From: Bacillota bacterium
GTDB lineage: Bacteria > Bacillota > Clostridia > Christensenellales > Borkfalkiaceae
Assembly: GCA_003343765.1 (NCBI GenBank)
Contig: QAKO01000105.1
Coordinates: 1-14,014 of the forward strand
Length of the DNA stretch: 14,014 nucleotides
Reading direction: 5' to 3'
The position numbers and the translations under genes were made by a program. The notes under the pieces were generated by a model. That model had not been told where the DNA came from, searched no databases, and worked only from the letters and a program-made list of their open reading frames with translations. Within the stretch, counting starts at the first letter, position 1. Every line of letters starts with the position of its first letter. Shown here piece after piece: positions 13,962 to 14,014 of this stretch.

Positions 13962-14012
13962 GGGTTATCCAGGTTTATAGCAACGACAACCCAAGTTTAC
14001 AGCAGCGGTTGT
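13962..14012. repeat. Alternating direct and inverted repeats at the right edge
   Basis: Bases 13969-13985 and 13991-14007 are an imperfect 17-base direct repeat (14 of 17 identical; all three differences are transitions). GGGTTATC (13962-13969) pairs with GACAACCC (13985-13992) except for one position. ACAACC (13986-13991) pairs exactly with GGTTGT (14007-14012). The pattern starts about 50 bases after the ktrA stop and runs to the window edge, so its full extent is unknown. No gene with a start and ribosome binding site was found here. Confidence 0.5.
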
Positions 14013-14014
14013 GG

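Noticed and set aside
13915..14014. Plus-strand open frame running to the window edge after ktrA
   Set aside because: It has no start codon with a ribosome binding site and contains the repeat arms; too short to support as a gene.

Overview
This 14 kb window looks like the chromosome of a low-to-mid GC, Gram-positive-type anaerobe, most likely a member of the class Clostridia (Bacillota). The indications are strong AGGAGG-type ribosome binding sites, sigma-A promoters with 16-17 bp spacers, an isoleucine T-box leader, a long type-2-like isoleucyl-tRNA synthetase, FeoAB iron uptake and KtrAB-type potassium uptake. I saw no transposase, CRISPR array, tRNA or rRNA. Most of the window is ordinary core genome, and I do not see a complete undescribed system.

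Left part (1-4870), minus strand. feoA, feoB and the start of an S4-containing RluA-type pseudouridine synthase gene form a tightly overlapping cluster (4 bp and 53 bp overlaps). Upstream of feoA is an unrecognised 737-residue single-span surface protein. It has a near-consensus promoter and two hairpins after its stop; the second is a long perfect hairpin with a U-tract, which should isolate it from feoA.

Middle (4939-9966), minus strand. A T-box-controlled transcription unit runs ileS, then an RlmI/RlmK-like SAM methyltransferase, then a short RluA-family pseudouridine synthase. The leader has a clear promoter, a stem I with an AUC (Ile) specifier in an internal loop, and a terminator. Its antiterminator region departs from the usual T-box sequence.

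Right part (10140-14014). Two minus-strand genes come first: an N-terminal helical (HEPN-like) plus two-CBS-domain protein with its own promoter and terminator, and a degenerate nitrilase-superfamily protein. Divergently, on the plus strand, lie ktrB (channel subunit) and ktrA (RCK gating subunit), separated by 101 bases containing two hairpins. The last 50 bases hold alternating direct and inverted repeats that no gene in the window explains.

The points most worth a second look are the HEPN-like/CBS fusion, the unusual T-box antiterminator with a competing hairpin over the specifier, the FeoB with altered G4 and gate motifs, the nitrilase-like protein lacking two triad residues, and the repeats at the right edge.
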